From Rhodococcus sp. (in: high G+C Gram-positive bacteria) (GTDB taxonomy: Bacteria > Actinomycetota > Actinomycetes > Mycobacteriales > Mycobacteriaceae), in assembly GCF_023264675.1 (NCBI RefSeq), contig NZ_JAHFVG010000012.1, positions 62,001-126,000 on the forward strand: 64,000 bases of DNA. The letters run 5' to 3'. This document shows, piece after piece, positions 34,532 to 45,581 of the stretch (positions are counted from its first letter, which is position 1; each line of letters begins with the position of its first letter). The notes beneath the pieces were generated by a model. That model had not been told where the DNA came from, ran no database searches, and saw only the letters and a list, made by a program, of their open reading frames with translations. The translations under genes and the position numbers were made by a program.

Positions 34532-36139
34532 GTGTCTGTGCCAGCAGCGCCGCAGCCTGCTTCGTCAGCCTCTCGCCCTTCGTCACCACCGCACACGCCG
34601 ATCGAGATCCTGGCGGCAGCGGTGGGTGCGGTCGTCGTGCCGGCCGAGGTCGGTGAGCACCAGCTCGTGTCGGGTGTCGACCTTCGTGCCCAGGCGATTC
34701 TCGGCGGCGACCTGTTTGCTGCTCTGCCCGGATCATCGGCACACGGAGCGGCATTCGCTGCTCAGGCGATCGAGCGGGGCGCCTCGGCGATTCTCACCGA
34801 TCCCGCTGGATTGGAACGCATCCGCACCGAGTTCGTTCTTCTGCCGGTTCCGGTGCTCGTTCACGATCGCCCGCGAGACGTGCTCGGTCGACTTTCGGCC
34901 CATGTGTACGGCAATCCATCGGAGAAGATGACGGTCATCGGCATCACCGGGACGTCAGGGAAGACCACTACGTCCTACCTTCTCGATGCGGCCCTGACTG
35001 CTGCGGGCCGTCGTACCGGACTGATCGGGACGATCGAGACAAAGATAGACGGCACTCGCGTGCCCAGTGCGTTGACCACCCCCGAGGCTCCTCAGCTGCA
35101 CGCACTGTTCGCGCTGATGGTCGAGCGTGGATTGGACACCGTGGTGATGGAGGTGTCGAGCCATGCATTGACGTTGGGAAGGGTCGACGGCACCGTCTTC
35201 GCTGTCGGCGCGTTCACCAACCTGTCGCAGGACCACCTGGATTTTCACGACACCCTCGAAGACTATTTTCTGGCCAAGAGCAGGCTCTTCGCTGCGGATT
35301 CGCGGGTGCGAACACACTCTGCTGTGGTCTGCGTCGACGACGTCTGGGGCAAGCGGATGGCGGGAATCGCTGCTGCGGCCGGATCGAAGGTTGTCACGGT
35401 GTCGGTCACCGATGATTCGGATTGGACAGTCGAGGACTGGGAGAAAGATCCCGCAGGTACCCAGACGTTCACCCTGATCACCCCGGAGGGAGAGCGCCGC
35501 GAGGCGTCGATCCGGCTGCCGGGCCGCTACAACGTGGCCAATGCCGTACTCGCCGCCGCAACCTGCGCCGCTGCCGAAGTCGATGTCGAACGCGCAATTC
35601 TCGGCATGGCCGAGGTGGACGTTCCCGGCCGCGTACAGCGGATCTCCCGCGGCCAGAACTTTCTGGCCGTCGTCGATTACGCCCACAAGCCGGCTGCCGT
35701 CGAGGCCGTCATCGACACACTGCGCGAGCAGACCGAAGGTCGCATCGCCGTGGTACTCGGCGCGGGAGGGGACCGCGATCGGGCCAAGCGTGCACTCATG
35801 GGCGCCGCAGGCGCCCGAGGCGCCGACCTCCTGGTGATCACCGACGACAACCCTCGATCCGAAGACCCGGCGGTCATCAGAGAGTCGGTGTTGGCCGGCG
35901 CCCTCGGCGTCGATTCCGAGCTTCGCGGTGAGGTCAGAAACGTCGCGGGTAGAGGTCAGGCCATCGCCGACGCAGTGTCGTGGGCGCGGGACGGAGACGT
36001 CGTGCTCGTCGCAGGCAAAGGTCACGAGACCGGTCAGGACATCGGTGGCGTGAAGCATCCGTTCGACGACAGGGTGATCCTCGCGGATGCCATCGATCGC
36101 CGGATCGGTCGAACCGAGAACGAGGAGGCGCGCTCGTGA
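34532..36139 (+). CDS. murE: UDP-MurNAc-tripeptide synthetase (meso-DAP adding)
   Basis: A 535-residue Mur ligase adding meso-diaminopimelate to UDP-MurNAc-L-Ala-D-Glu. The ATP loop GITGTSGKTTT spans residues 137-147, SSHAL and the carbamylated-Lys region follow, and the C-terminal DDNPRSEDP motif (Arg of DNPR) marks DAP rather than lysine specificity. AAAGGAG precedes the GTG start. The N-terminus has a 20-residue Pro/Ser extension. The stop overlaps murF. Confidence 0.96.
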   Translation: MSVPAAPQPASSASRPSSPPHTPIEILAAAVGAVVVPAEVGEHQLVSGVDLRAQAILGGDLFAALPGSSAHGAAFAAQAIERGASAILTDPAGLERIRTEFVLLPVPVLVHDRPRDVLGRLSAHVYGNPSEKMTVIGITGTSGKTTTSYLLDAALTAAGRRTGLIGTIETKIDGTRVPSALTTPEAPQLHALFALMVERGLDTVVMEVSSHALTLGRVDGTVFAVGAFTNLSQDHLDFHDTLEDYFLAKSRLFAADSRVRTHSAVVCVDDVWGKRMAGIAAAAGSKVVTVSVTDDSDWTVEDWEKDPAGTQTFTLITPEGERREASIRLPGRYNVANAVLAAATCAAAEVDVERAILGMAEVDVPGRVQRISRGQNFLAVVDYAHKPAAVEAVIDTLREQTEGRIAVVLGAGGDRDRAKRALMGAAGARGADLLVITDDNPRSEDPAVIRESVLAGALGVDSELRGEVRNVAGRGQAIADAVSWARDGDVVLVAGKGHETGQDIGGVKHPFDDRVILADAIDRRIGRTENEEARS

Positions 36140-37728
36140 AGGCGATGACCATCGGACAGATTGCCGAGATCGTCGGGGGTGTCCTCCACGACGTGGACGA
36201 TCCGAACCGCGTCGTCGACGGCACGGTGGAGTTCGATTCCAGGAAGATCGGACCGGGCAGCCTCTTTCTCGCCCTCCCGGGGGCGCGGGTGGACGGTCAC
36301 GCTCATGCCGCCGCGGCAATCGAGGCAGGCGCAGCGGTCGTACTTGCAGCACGACCGGTGGGCGTGGCGGCCATCGTGGTGGAACCGATTCCTCACGACG
36401 GCCACGCGATGGCGCTCGAACACGACGTCGACGGCTCGGGTGCAGCGGTTCTTGCCGCGCTGAGCGCTCTTTCTCGGGCCTCCGTCGAGGAGTTGACGGC
36501 GATGTCCGATCTGACCGTCGTCGGCGTCACCGGATCGTCGGGCAAGACCTCGACCAAGGATTTGCTGGCGGCGGTGCTGAGGCCTCTGGGAGCAGTCGTC
36601 GCGCCGCCCGGATCGTTCAACAACGAACTTGGACATCCCTGGACGGCACTGCGCGCGGACGAGACCTCGAAATTCCTCGTCCTCGAACTGTCGGCGCGAG
36701 GAGTCGGCCACGTCGCGGCCCTTGCACACGCGGCACCGCCCCGCATCGGCGTCGTACTGAACGTCGGAACGGCGCACCTGGGTGAGTTCGGGTCACGCGA
36801 GCGGATAGCCATCGCGAAAGGTGAGCTGGTCGAAGCACTTCCGGACGCCGAACACGGGGGAGTTGCGGTGCTCAACGCCGACGACCGCCTCGTTGCCGCC
36901 ATGCGATCGCGTACCTCGGCGAGGGTGGTCACCGTCGGGTTGTCGCCCGACGCCGACATCAGAGCGCGCGACGTCGTGCTCGACGCCGATGCCAGGCCGC
37001 GCTTCACGATGGTGACCCCGGTGGGGGAGATCGACATCGCGCTCGCCGTGCACGGCGAACATCAGGTCGGCAACGCTCTTGCCGCTGCGGCGGTTGCACT
37101 CGAATGCGGCGCCGGCTTGACGGTGATCGCCGATGCGCTCGCCGGTTCCTCGGCTGCGTCCGTTCGGCGGATGGATGTCAGGACCAGACCCGACGGCGTG
37201 ACCGTCGTCAACGATTCCTACAACGCCAACCCCGATTCCATGCGCGCGGCGCTGAAGGCGCTCGTCTCGATGTCGAGGCCGAAGGACGGTGCGCGCCGAC
37301 GTACCTGGGCGGTATTGGGTGAAATGGCCGAGCTCGGCGCAGAGTCGATCATCGAACACGATGCAATCGGACGGCTTGCCGTGCGCCTGGACGTCAGTCG
37401 GCTCGTCATCGTGGAATCGGGTCGGTCGACGAGGGCCATGCATCAGGGCGCCGTCATGGAAGGTTCATGGGGTGAGGAGTCGATGCTCGTCGACGATCAC
37501 GCTGCGGCGATAGCGATCCTGCGCGAGCAGGTGGAACCCGGTGACATCGTTTTGGTCAAGGCGTCGCAGTCCATTGCGCTGTGGACGGTGGCCGATGCGC
37601 TGCTCGGCGATGTGCAGATCGACCCCGCCCCGGTGGATGATGACGCGGTAACCGATGTGCAGACAGAAGCAGGGAGTTCTTCGACAGTGGACGGGGCCAA
37701 GACGATGACACCGGAGGCAACGCAGTGA
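36136..37728 (+). CDS. murF: UDP-MurNAc-tripeptide-D-Ala-D-Ala ligase
   Basis: A 530-residue Mur ligase that attaches D-Ala-D-Ala to complete the pentapeptide. The P-loop [13 protein letters not shown] is near residue 130, followed by [14 protein letters not shown], a MurF signature, and [15 protein letters not shown]. The GTG at 36136 (GTGA overlap with murE) gives [15 protein letters not shown]; a longer upstream reading runs within murE. The C-terminal 50 residues are a divergent Asp/Thr-rich tail. Confidence 0.95.
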   Translation: MKAMTIGQIAEIVGGVLHDVDDPNRVVDGTVEFDSRKIGPGSLFLALPGARVDGHAHAAAAIEAGAAVVLAARPVGVAAIVVEPIPHDGHAMALEHDVDGSGAAVLAALSALSRASVEELTAMSDLTVVGVTGSSGKTSTKDLLAAVLRPLGAVVAPPGSFNNELGHPWTALRADETSKFLVLELSARGVGHVAALAHAAPPRIGVVLNVGTAHLGEFGSRERIAIAKGELVEALPDAEHGGVAVLNADDRLVAAMRSRTSARVVTVGLSPDADIRARDVVLDADARPRFTMVTPVGEIDIALAVHGEHQVGNALAAAAVALECGAGLTVIADALAGSSAASVRRMDVRTRPDGVTVVNDSYNANPDSMRAALKALVSMSRPKDGARRRTWAVLGEMAELGAESIIEHDAIGRLAVRLDVSRLVIVESGRSTRAMHQGAVMEGSWGEESMLVDDHAAAIAILREQVEPGDIVLVKASQSIALWTVADALLGDVQIDPAPVDDDAVTDVQTEAGSSSTVDGAKTMTPEATQ

Positions 37729-38804
37729 GACAGATCCTCTTCGCCGGAGGTATCGCGCTCGCTGTGGCGATTCTGCTCACGCCAGTGCTGATCAAGTCGT
37801 TCTCGAAGCAGGGTTTCGGGCAGGAGATTCGCGTCGAGGGCCCGGCGAGTCATCAGTCGAAGCGCGGTACCCCGACCATGGGCGGCGTCGCAATCCTGGC
37901 GGGGCTGTGGGCCGGATACTGGGGCTCGCACCTGATCGGTGTCGGCTACGACGCGGATGGTCCGTCGGCGTCCGCGCTGCTCGTGCTCGGTCTGACGACC
38001 GTCCTCGGAATCGTCGGCTTCCTCGACGACTTCATCAAGATTCGCAAGCAGCGGAACCTCGGTCTGAACAAGACCGCGAAATTGGTCGGTCAATTGGTCG
38101 CTGCGCTGCTGTTCGGTGTGTTGGCGCTGCAGTTCAAAGGCGCGGGCGGTCTGACCCCTGCCAGCCAGCAGCTGTCCTACGTCCGCGATATCGCCACCGT
38201 CAGCCTCGGCCCGATCGTCTTCGTCGTCTGGTGCTACTTCCTGGTCACCGCGTGGTCGAACGCGGTGAACCTGACCGACGGCCTCGACGGTCTCGCGGCG
38301 GGGTCGATGACGCTGGTACTCGGTGCTTACACGGTGATCACTTTCTGGCAGTACCGCCAGGCGTGCTCCACCAATCCCGGCCCCGGCTGCTACGACGTCC
38401 GTGATCCGCTCGACCTGGCACTCATCTGCGCATCGGCGGCAGGTGCGTGTATCGGATTTCTCTGGTGGAACGCCGCGCCGGCGAAGATTTTCATGGGCGA
38501 CACCGGTTCCCTCGCTCTCGGCGGGCTGATCGCCGGTCTGTCCATCGTCACGCGCACCGAACTGATCATGGTCGTCATCGCGGCTCTGTTCGTCGCCGAA
38601 GCTGCATCGGTCGTCATTCAGGTCGCCGTGTTCCGGTCGAGTCGACGGCGCGTGTTTCGCATGGCACCGTTCCATCACCACTTCGAACTCGCAGGCTGGG
38701 CAGAGACCACGGTGATCATCCGGTTCTGGCTGTTGGCGGCTATCGCCTCGGCAGTGGGACTGGCGTTGTTCTACAGCGAGTACCTCGCTGCAGTCGGCGG
38801 GTAG
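37725..38804 (+). CDS. mraY: Phospho-MurNAc-pentapeptide transferase
   Basis: A 359-residue polytopic enzyme that transfers phospho-MurNAc-pentapeptide to undecaprenyl (or decaprenyl) phosphate to give lipid I. The Asp-rich motif GFLDDFIKI is near residue 105, [13 protein letters not shown] near 183, and the Mg-binding [12 protein letters not shown] and HHHFE near 315 are all intact. GTGA overlap with murF. Confidence 0.97.
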   Translation: MRQILFAGGIALAVAILLTPVLIKSFSKQGFGQEIRVEGPASHQSKRGTPTMGGVAILAGLWAGYWGSHLIGVGYDADGPSASALLVLGLTTVLGIVGFLDDFIKIRKQRNLGLNKTAKLVGQLVAALLFGVLALQFKGAGGLTPASQQLSYVRDIATVSLGPIVFVVWCYFLVTAWSNAVNLTDGLDGLAAGSMTLVLGAYTVITFWQYRQACSTNPGPGCYDVRDPLDLALICASAAGACIGFLWWNAAPAKIFMGDTGSLALGGLIAGLSIVTRTELIMVVIAALFVAEAASVVIQVAVFRSSRRRVFRMAPFHHHFELAGWAETTVIIRFWLLAAIASAVGLALFYSEYLAAVGG

Positions 38805-38810
38805 CACGCC

Positions 38811-40286
38811 GTGCCCGACAACCAAGTGCCCGACGATCTCGGCCGGCTCGGCGGCAAGACCGTCCTCGTCGCCGGCGGTCGTGTTTCCGGGCTCGCGACG
38901 GTGGGTCCACTGCGCGATCTGGGGGCCGATGTCCTCGTCGCCGATTCCGACCCTGCAGCATTGGACAACGCACGTGAGCTCGGTGCACGCGGCGTTCTCC
39001 AGGAGGATCTGCTCGCTTCCGACGACGCGCTCGGCTCGGTCGAGTTGGTGGTGACCAGCCCGGGCTTCCGTCCGGACTCTCCGGTTCTGGCTGCCGCGGC
39101 CGCGCGAGGGATTCCGGTATGGGGCGACATCGAACTTGCGTGGCGAATCGATCGCGCCGGTCTGTACGGCCCGCCGGCGCAGTGGCTCGTGGTCACCGGT
39201 ACCAACGGAAAGACCACGACGACGTCGATGCTCTTCTCGATTCTCGAATCTGCCGGGCTCGACGCCGCGGCCTGCGGAAACATCGGTCTCCCGGTCCTGG
39301 ATGCACTTCGGCAGACTCCTCGCCCGTCGGTTCTCGCCGTGGAGTTGTCGTCTTTTCAGCTGTTCTGGGCGCCCTCGGTACGCCCGGCCGCAGGCGTCGT
39401 CCTCAATATCGCGGAGGACCACCTCGACTGGCACGGCGGAATGGACGGTTACACCGAGGCGAAGGCACGAGCGCTCACCGGCGATGTGGCAGTGGTCGGA
39501 CTCGACGACGAGAGATCCGCAGCATTGGCGCGAACCTCGACGGCGGAGCGTGTCTTCGGCTTTCGACTGGCGGAGCCGTCTACCGGCGAACTCGGGGTTG
39601 TCGAGGGAATTCTGGTCGACAATGCGTTCGGCGACGCTGTGCCGTTGCTTCCAGCCGATGAGATAGTCCCGGTCGGGCCGGCGGGACGAATGGATGCGTT
39701 GGCGGCAGCCGCCCTGGCTCGTGCCATCGGCGTCTCGCCCGACGCGGTTGCCGATGGGCTCCGGTCGTACCAGGTCGGTCCACACCGTGCGGCGATCGTT
39801 CGGACGTTGAACGGGGTGACGTTCGTCGACGATTCGAAGGCCACCAACCCGCATGCCGCGCGGTCGTCGCTGCTTGCTCACGATCGGGTGGTCTGGATCG
39901 CAGGCGGACTTCTGAAGGGAGCATCGATCGACGAACTGGTCGCCGAAGTGGCTCCTCGACTCGCAGCCGCGGTCGTCATCGGCCGTGATGGGGCGAAGAT
40001 CGCACAGGCTTTGGCGCGACACGCCCCGAATGTTCCCGTCGTGACGTTCCCCGCGGGAGACGATGCTGGTGTGACTCCTGTGACTGAAGATGCTGATGTA
40101 GTGATGCGTTCAGCTGTCCGCGAAGCTGCACGCCGCGCTCGCGGCGGGGACACGGTCCTGCTGGCACCTGCAGCGGCCTCGCTCGACATGTTCGTCGATT
40201 ACGGACACCGAGGCCGCAGCTTCACCTCGGCTGTGCAGGCGCTGGAGCCTTCGGAGATCGGTACGAGCGGCGGTCGAGTTTCGTGA
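38811..40286 (+). CDS. murD: UDP-MurNAc-L-alanine:D-glutamate ligase
   Basis: A 491-residue Mur ligase. The N-terminal Rossmann part (VLVAGGRVSGLATVGPL) binds the UDP substrate; the ATP loop VTGTNGKTTTTSM is near residue 126, and VNDSKATN-type FVDDSKATNPHAA near 340. GTG start 6 bases after mraY. The stop is coupled to ftsW by GTGA. Confidence 0.95.
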   Translation: MPDNQVPDDLGRLGGKTVLVAGGRVSGLATVGPLRDLGADVLVADSDPAALDNARELGARGVLQEDLLASDDALGSVELVVTSPGFRPDSPVLAAAAARGIPVWGDIELAWRIDRAGLYGPPAQWLVVTGTNGKTTTTSMLFSILESAGLDAAACGNIGLPVLDALRQTPRPSVLAVELSSFQLFWAPSVRPAAGVVLNIAEDHLDWHGGMDGYTEAKARALTGDVAVVGLDDERSAALARTSTAERVFGFRLAEPSTGELGVVEGILVDNAFGDAVPLLPADEIVPVGPAGRMDALAAAALARAIGVSPDAVADGLRSYQVGPHRAAIVRTLNGVTFVDDSKATNPHAARSSLLAHDRVVWIAGGLLKGASIDELVAEVAPRLAAAVVIGRDGAKIAQALARHAPNVPVVTFPAGDDAGVTPVTEDADVVMRSAVREAARRARGGDTVLLAPAAASLDMFVDYGHRGRSFTSAVQALEPSEIGTSGGRVS

Positions 40287-41818
40287 ACAAGGCAGGCGTC
40301 GCCGCCCGCGACACCGACGCCACTACTGCGTCCGCCGACCGACGAACCAGGGGCGGAGCGCCGTCGGCGCGTACCCGTGTCGGGGTGTGGCTTGGACGGC
40401 CTCTGGCGTCGTTCCACCTGATCGTGACCATCGCGGCGCTGTTGACTCTGCTCGGTTTGGTGATGGTGCTGTCGTCGTCGGCTGCCGAGGCATACGCCAC
40501 GGACGGGTCGGCCTACACCTTGTTCACCCAGCAGTTGATCGGTGTCGGACTTGGCGTGATTGCCTTCTTCTTCGCCCTTCGTGCGTCGGTACGGATGCTC
40601 CGCAAGCTCTCGTTCCCGCTGTTCTGCCTGTCGGTCGTCATGCTGATGATGGTCTTGATTCCCGGCGTCGGCTCCGAGGGCGCCGACGGTGCACGTCGTT
40701 GGTTCAACATCGCCGGAGTCTCGTTCCAGCCGTCGGAGCTCGCCAAAGTGACGCTCGTGCTCTGGGGCGCACATCTGCTGGCGTCGAGACGCAGCGAACA
40801 CGCGAGTCTGAAATCGTTGTTGATCCCTCTCGTGCCGGCGGCATTGTTGATGGCAGGCCTGGTGGTGTTGCAGCCCAACCTCAGCACCGCGATCGCGATC
40901 GGCATCATCCTGGTCTCCCTGCTGTGGTTCGCCGGGCTCAATGCTCGGTTGTTCGTCGTCATCGTCGGTGGTGGTCTCGCCGCGGCGACAGTGCTTGCGT
41001 TCACCGCCGGATACCGCTCCAACCGCATCAAGGCCTGGCTCAACCCGGGTGACGATCCCCAGGGACTCGGCTACCAGTCCAACCAGGCGAAATTCTCGCT
41101 GGCCGACGGTGGTCCGTTCGGCGTCGGGCTCGGCCAGAGCCGTGCCAAGTGGAGCTATCTTCCCAACGCGCACAACGACTTCATCTTCGCCATCATCGGT
41201 GAAGAACTCGGCTTCATCGGATGCATGGCCGTGCTCGGTTTGTTCGCTCTGTTCGTCTACACGGGACTTCGTATCGCGATGCGATCGGTCGATCCGTTCC
41301 TGCGCCTGTTGGCCGCAGGCTCGACGACGTGGATCTTCGCTCAGGCGATGATCAATATCGGCTACGTGGTGGGTTTGCTCCCGGTGACCGGCCTGCAACT
41401 ACCGCTCGTGTCCTACGGCGGATCTTCGACCGCGATCACGTTGTTGATGTTCGGCATCATCGCCAACGCCGCGAGACACGAACCCGAAGCAATCGCTGCA
41501 CTGCATGCAGGTCAGCGATCGCGGTTCGATCGCGTGCTGCGGTTGCCGATGCCTGCCTCGTTCTCGCCGCTTCGGGCCGCTGCAGCCCGTTCGAAGTCGA
41601 CACGCCCCGCACTCGACCACGACGACCGCAGGCGGCTCGAGTCCCGGGATTCTCGGCCGAGTCGACGTAGCGATCGTTCCGCACCCGAGGCAGGTCGGCG
41701 TGCCGTCGACGCCCGGCGTTCCAGTGCTGGTGAGCGGGCTCCCGACCCGCGGCGTCGCGCAGCGAGGCAACCCGGTGCTCAGCGTCCGCATCCCGATGGG
41801 CGAGGATATCGACGGTGA
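40283..41818 (+). CDS. ftsW: Divisome SEDS glycosyltransferase FtsW
   Basis: A 511-residue SEDS-family lipid II polymerase with ten predicted transmembrane helices, the partner of FtsI. Family blocks: GVDGARRW-type [39 protein letters not shown] and the C-terminal [11 protein letters not shown] cytoplasmic tail of about 110 residues rich in Arg/Ser/Pro follows, as in mycobacteria where it binds FtsZ and FtsI. GTGA overlaps at both ends. Confidence 0.95.
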   Translation: MNKAGVAARDTDATTASADRRTRGGAPSARTRVGVWLGRPLASFHLIVTIAALLTLLGLVMVLSSSAAEAYATDGSAYTLFTQQLIGVGLGVIAFFFALRASVRMLRKLSFPLFCLSVVMLMMVLIPGVGSEGADGARRWFNIAGVSFQPSELAKVTLVLWGAHLLASRRSEHASLKSLLIPLVPAALLMAGLVVLQPNLSTAIAIGIILVSLLWFAGLNARLFVVIVGGGLAAATVLAFTAGYRSNRIKAWLNPGDDPQGLGYQSNQAKFSLADGGPFGVGLGQSRAKWSYLPNAHNDFIFAIIGEELGFIGCMAVLGLFALFVYTGLRIAMRSVDPFLRLLAAGSTTWIFAQAMINIGYVVGLLPVTGLQLPLVSYGGSSTAITLLMFGIIANAARHEPEAIAALHAGQRSRFDRVLRLPMPASFSPLRAAAARSKSTRPALDHDDRRRLESRDSRPSRRSDRSAPEAGRRAVDARRSSAGERAPDPRRRAARQPGAQRPHPDGRGYRR

Positions 41819-42966
41819 ATGCACCGACAACACCGTTTTCCATCGTGGTGGCCGGTGGTGGCACCGCAGGCCACATCGAACCTGCGTTAGCTGTCGCCGA
41901 TGCCCTTCGTGCACTGGACGCCGACATCCGAATCACTGCCCTCGGTACCGAGCGGGGGCTGGAGACAACGCTTGTGCCGGCTCGTGGTTACCGGCTCGCA
42001 CTGATTCCCCCCGTGCCGCTGCCGCGCAAACCGACGCTCGACCTGCTGCGTCTGCCTGCGAAAGTGGTCCGCTCGGTGCGCCGAACTCGCGCCGTGCTGG
42101 CGGAGGTCGACGCCGATGTGCTCGTCGGTTTCGGTGGTTACGTCGCACTCCCGGCGTACTTGGCTGCGCGCCGGGGACTTCGGCGGCGAGCGATCCCGAT
42201 CGTCGTGCACGAGGCGAATGCCAGCGCAGGTATCGCGAACAAGGTCGGGGCCAGGTTCGCCACGCGCGTGCTCGCCGCCGTGGCCGGGTCCGGAGTGAAG
42301 GTGCGTGGCCGCGACGACGCCGAGATAATCGGAATTCCGGTGCGGCCGACGATCACCGGCCTCGACCGCGCCGCCACACGCGCGAGCGCGCGTGAACACT
42401 TCGGACTCCCACCGGACGGTCCGGTCCTGCTCGTCTTCGGCGGCTCGCAAGGGGCACGGTCGTTGAACGAGGCGGTGTCGGCGGCGGCATCCGAACTTGC
42501 CGCCGCTGGCGTGTCGGTGTTGCATGCGCACGGGCCCAAGAACACCGTGGATGTCGCATCGAGAAATCCCGCGGCACCCTACGTCGCCGTGCCGTACCTG
42601 AGCCGGATGGATCTCGCGTACGCAGCGGCCGATCTGGCAGTGTGCCGGTCCGGTGCCATGACGGTGGCGGAAGTGTCGGCCACCGGGCTTCCCGCGGTCT
42701 ACGTCCCGCTCCCGCACGGCAACGGCGAGCAGGAGCTGAACGCACGCCCCGTCGTCGAGGCCGGAGGAGGCATACTCGTGGCGGATGCTGCGCTGACTTC
42801 CAGCTACGTCGCGTCCGACATCGTCGATCTCGTCACCGATTCGGATCGGTTGGCCACCATGTCGATCGCCGCGTCGAGCGCGGGTCACCGCGATGCTGCT
42901 ACCGCAGTTGCCAGAATCGTGCTCGACGTCGCGTCGAGCAGACGACACGAGGTGTCACCAAGGTGA
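41815..42966 (+). CDS. murG: Undecaprenyldiphospho-muramoylpentapeptide GlcNAc transferase
   Basis: A 383-residue GT28 enzyme that converts lipid I to lipid II on the inner face of the membrane. The N-terminal [15 protein letters not shown] is the membrane/lipid I loop, [11 protein letters not shown] and the donor site [24 protein letters not shown] bind UDP-GlcNAc. GTG start overlapping ftsW. Confidence 0.96.
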   Translation: MNAPTTPFSIVVAGGGTAGHIEPALAVADALRALDADIRITALGTERGLETTLVPARGYRLALIPPVPLPRKPTLDLLRLPAKVVRSVRRTRAVLAEVDADVLVGFGGYVALPAYLAARRGLRRRAIPIVVHEANASAGIANKVGARFATRVLAAVAGSGVKVRGRDDAEIIGIPVRPTITGLDRAATRASAREHFGLPPDGPVLLVFGGSQGARSLNEAVSAAASELAAAGVSVLHAHGPKNTVDVASRNPAAPYVAVPYLSRMDLAYAAADLAVCRSGAMTVAEVSATGLPAVYVPLPHGNGEQELNARPVVEAGGGILVADAALTSSYVASDIVDLVTDSDRLATMSIAASSAGHRDAATAVARIVLDVASSRRHEVSPR

Positions 42967-42983
42967 CGAGTGAAAGGACGGAC

Positions 42984-44513
42984 ATGTCCGAGCTTCCCGC
43001 AGAGCTCACCAGAGTGCACATGGTCGGTATCGGCGGGGCAGGAATGTCCGGAATCGCACGAATCCTGCTTGCGCGCGGCGGGCAGGTGTCCGGTTCCGAC
43101 GCCAAGGAGAGCCGGGGCGTCCTCGCGCTTCGTGCCCGCGGCGCCGAGGTGCGCGTCGGCCACGATGCGTCGGCACTCGACATGTTGCCCGGCGGACCGA
43201 CGGTGGTGGTCACCACCCATGCAGCGATTCCCAAGACCAATCCGGAGCTGGTCGAAGCAGGTCGACGAGGTATTCCGGTCGTGCTGCGACCTGCGGTTCT
43301 CGCATCGTTGATGGAGGGTTATCGGACGCTGCTGGTCTCCGGCACACACGGCAAGACGTCGACGACGTCGATGCTGATCGTGGCGTTGCAGCATTGCGGG
43401 TTCGATCCGTCCTTCGCGGTGGGCGGTGAGCTCAACGAGGCAGGAACGAACGCTCATCACGGCAGCGGTGACGTGTTCGTCGCCGAGGCGGACGAGAGCG
43501 ACGGGTCACTTCTGCAGTACAAGCCCGACATCGTGATCGTCACCAACATCGAGGCCGATCACCTCGACTACTTCGGCACCACCGAGGCGTACGTCCAGGT
43601 GTTCGACGATTTCGCGGCGCTGCTGCCCTCCGGCGGCGTGCTGGTCGCGTGTATGGACGACCCAGGATCGGCAGCGCTCGCGCAGCGTGTGCACGCCCGG
43701 AAACTGCCGGGGGTGCGCGTTCTCGGTTACGGCTCGGCCGACACCGATGCCGGTGACGTCGAGATGGCAGTGCGGTTGCTGCAGTGGGAACCGGACGGTG
43801 TCGGCGGAGTCGCACAGTTGTCGGTGCAGGGCGAAGATACGCCGCGGACTCTTCGGCTCGGCGTGCCCGGCAAGCATTCGGCCCTCAATGCGCTTGCTGC
43901 GTTCACGGCGGGGGTTCACGCCGGGGCCGATCTTCCGGACATGCTTGCTGGTCTGGCTGGATTCGGCGGTGTCCATCGCCGCTTCCAACTCCGTGGCCGC
44001 GAACACGGCGTTCGGGTTTTCGACGATTACGCGCATCACCCGACGGAGGTGCGCGCTGTCCTCGGGGCCGCGCAGCAGTTGGTCGCCGGCGTGGCCGGGG
44101 AGGGCGAACGCGGCCGAGTCGTGGTGGTTTTTCAGCCGCACCTGTATTCGCGGACCGAGAATTTCGCCGTGGAGTTCGGCGAAGCTCTGAGCCTTGCCGA
44201 CGAAGTGGTGGTGTTGGACGTCTACGGCGCCCGCGAAGAACCGCTTCCCGGTGTGACCGGAGCATTGGTGGCCGCGGCTGTCACCAAGCCGGTCAACTAT
44301 CAGCCGGATCTGTCACTCGTCGCGAAACAGGTTGCGTCGCTTGCCGCGCCCGGTGACGTCGTGATCACGATGGGCGCAGGTGACGTGACAATGCTCGCTG
44401 TGCCGATTCTCGATGCTCTGCGTTCTCGGACGGATTTCAGAACCGGACGTGACGCCGCTGCGCAGCGGCGTATCGACGAGAGCGGAATCGGACAGAGCCA
44501 GGCGTCGAAGTGA
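42984..44513 (+). CDS. murC: UDP-N-acetylmuramate:L-alanine ligase
   Basis: A 509-residue Mur ligase adding the first L-alanine of the stem peptide. [19 protein letters not shown] opens the UDP-binding domain and [12 protein letters not shown] is the P-loop near residue 120; [10 protein letters not shown] lies in the C-terminal domain. The ATG at 42984 has GAAAGGA 6 bases upstream; a GTG at 42963, overlapping the murG stop, is an alternative that adds 7 residues. The stop is coupled to ftsQ. Confidence 0.95.
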   Translation: MSELPAELTRVHMVGIGGAGMSGIARILLARGGQVSGSDAKESRGVLALRARGAEVRVGHDASALDMLPGGPTVVVTTHAAIPKTNPELVEAGRRGIPVVLRPAVLASLMEGYRTLLVSGTHGKTSTTSMLIVALQHCGFDPSFAVGGELNEAGTNAHHGSGDVFVAEADESDGSLLQYKPDIVIVTNIEADHLDYFGTTEAYVQVFDDFAALLPSGGVLVACMDDPGSAALAQRVHARKLPGVRVLGYGSADTDAGDVEMAVRLLQWEPDGVGGVAQLSVQGEDTPRTLRLGVPGKHSALNALAAFTAGVHAGADLPDMLAGLAGFGGVHRRFQLRGREHGVRVFDDYAHHPTEVRAVLGAAQQLVAGVAGEGERGRVVVVFQPHLYSRTENFAVEFGEALSLADEVVVLDVYGAREEPLPGVTGALVAAAVTKPVNYQPDLSLVAKQVASLAAPGDVVITMGAGDVTMLAVPILDALRSRTDFRTGRDAAAQRRIDESGIGQSQASK

Positions 44514-45361
44514 CCCGACGGTCGCAGCGATCGGACCGTTCTCGTGGCACGGAAGCAGTCGAGCGCGGAGGCCGCACGCGCGCCGACGACGGCAGGCGCG
44601 CCGACGATGCGGATGCGGCCGATCGGTCGTCCGACCCGGCAAGGGCCGAACGGGAACGCAAACGCGAGGCGCGAGAAGAAGAGCGGCGACGGGTGGCGAG
44701 ATCCCGCCGTCGTGTGATCCTGATCGCATCGGCAGTTGTCGCGCTCGTCGTCGCGGGAGTCTGCGCCGTCTATTTCACACCGATGCTCTCGGTGCGCAGC
44801 ATCGACGTCGATGGAGCGGTATCGGTGTCGGAGGAGCAAATCGTCGCCGAGCTCGATGTACCGATCGGGGAACGGCTCGTCAGCGTCGACGCCGGTGCCG
44901 CGGCCCAGCGAGTCGCGGCGATTCCGGCGCTGGCTTCGGTTCGCGTGCAACGGATGTACCCCTCGACGGTGCGGGTCACCGTGACCGAACGAATTCCGGT
45001 CGTGTTCGTCGACGAGGCGGACGGGACGCACCTGTTGGATACGACGGGTGTCGATTTTGCCGTGGCACCCCCGGCTCCCGGCGTCGTGCGATTGGTGACG
45101 GAGTCGCCGGGCTTGGGCGATCCACCCACCGAAAGTGCGCTCGCCGTGCTGGATTCGATGCCGCCGACACTGCGAGGGCAGGTCGGTGAGATACGCGCGA
45201 GTTCGGTGTCGGACGTGTCGCTGCTGCTGCTCGACGGGCGCACCCTCGTGTGGGGGAACCGAGACAACTCCGAGCGCAAATCGGCTGTGGCTCTTGCGCT
45301 ATTGTCACAACCGGGACAGATTCTCGACGTGTCGAGCCCTGATCTCCCCACTACCAAGTAG
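44510..45361 (+). CDS. ftsQ: Divisome protein FtsQ
   Basis: A 283-residue bitopic protein. The cytoplasmic N-terminus of about 65 residues is highly charged (Arg/Glu/Asp), one transmembrane helix follows ([21 protein letters not shown]), then the POTRA domain [24 protein letters not shown] and the FtsQ domain. It links FtsL/FtsB to the rest of the divisome. The GTG start overlaps the murC stop. Confidence 0.93.
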   Translation: MTRRSQRSDRSRGTEAVERGGRTRADDGRRADDADAADRSSDPARAERERKREAREEERRRVARSRRRVILIASAVVALVVAGVCAVYFTPMLSVRSIDVDGAVSVSEEQIVAELDVPIGERLVSVDAGAAAQRVAAIPALASVRVQRMYPSTVRVTVTERIPVVFVDEADGTHLLDTTGVDFAVAPPAPGVVRLVTESPGLGDPPTESALAVLDSMPPTLRGQVGEIRASSVSDVSLLLLDGRTLVWGNRDNSERKSAVALALLSQPGQILDVSSPDLPTTK

Positions 45362-45367
45362 ACGCTC

Positions 45368-45416
45368 GACGTCGGCGGCGAAGCGGGTGACGCACATTCG
45401 CGGGCGCACCGACGTC
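45368..45416 (+). terminator. Weak hairpin after ftsQ
   Basis: GACGTCGG (45368-45375) pairs with CCGACGTC (45409-45416) across a 33-base loop and is followed by TACAAATTATTT. It may reduce read-through into the separately promoted ftsZ. Confidence 0.3.
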
Positions 45417-45494
45417 TACAAATTATTTCGGTGTCGTCGGCGCGCCTAATGGCGGATCGACGCCCCGGTGAATAGCGTTCCGAGCGTCGAGTAC

Positions 45495-45525
45495 TTGACA
45501 TAACTCTAAGCCTGTGGTTTAGGTT
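45495..45525 (+). promoter_or_regulatory. ftsZ promoter
   Basis: TTGACA (45495-45500) with TTTAGG 17 bases or TAGGTT 19 bases downstream, in the 220-bp gap before ftsZ. This AT-richer block, with the ACATAACTCTAAG string, resembles the promoter region before mycobacterial ftsZ. Confidence 0.55.
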
Positions 45526-45581
45526 GAGGGTTTTCTCGAGACTCGGCAGACCAGACATCAACCCACGGAAGGCGAGAGCCA

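Noticed and set aside
37497-40022. An 841-codon minus-strand open frame opposite mraY and murD
   Set aside because: Same reason: composition is that of a shadow frame and no start or family is recognisable.
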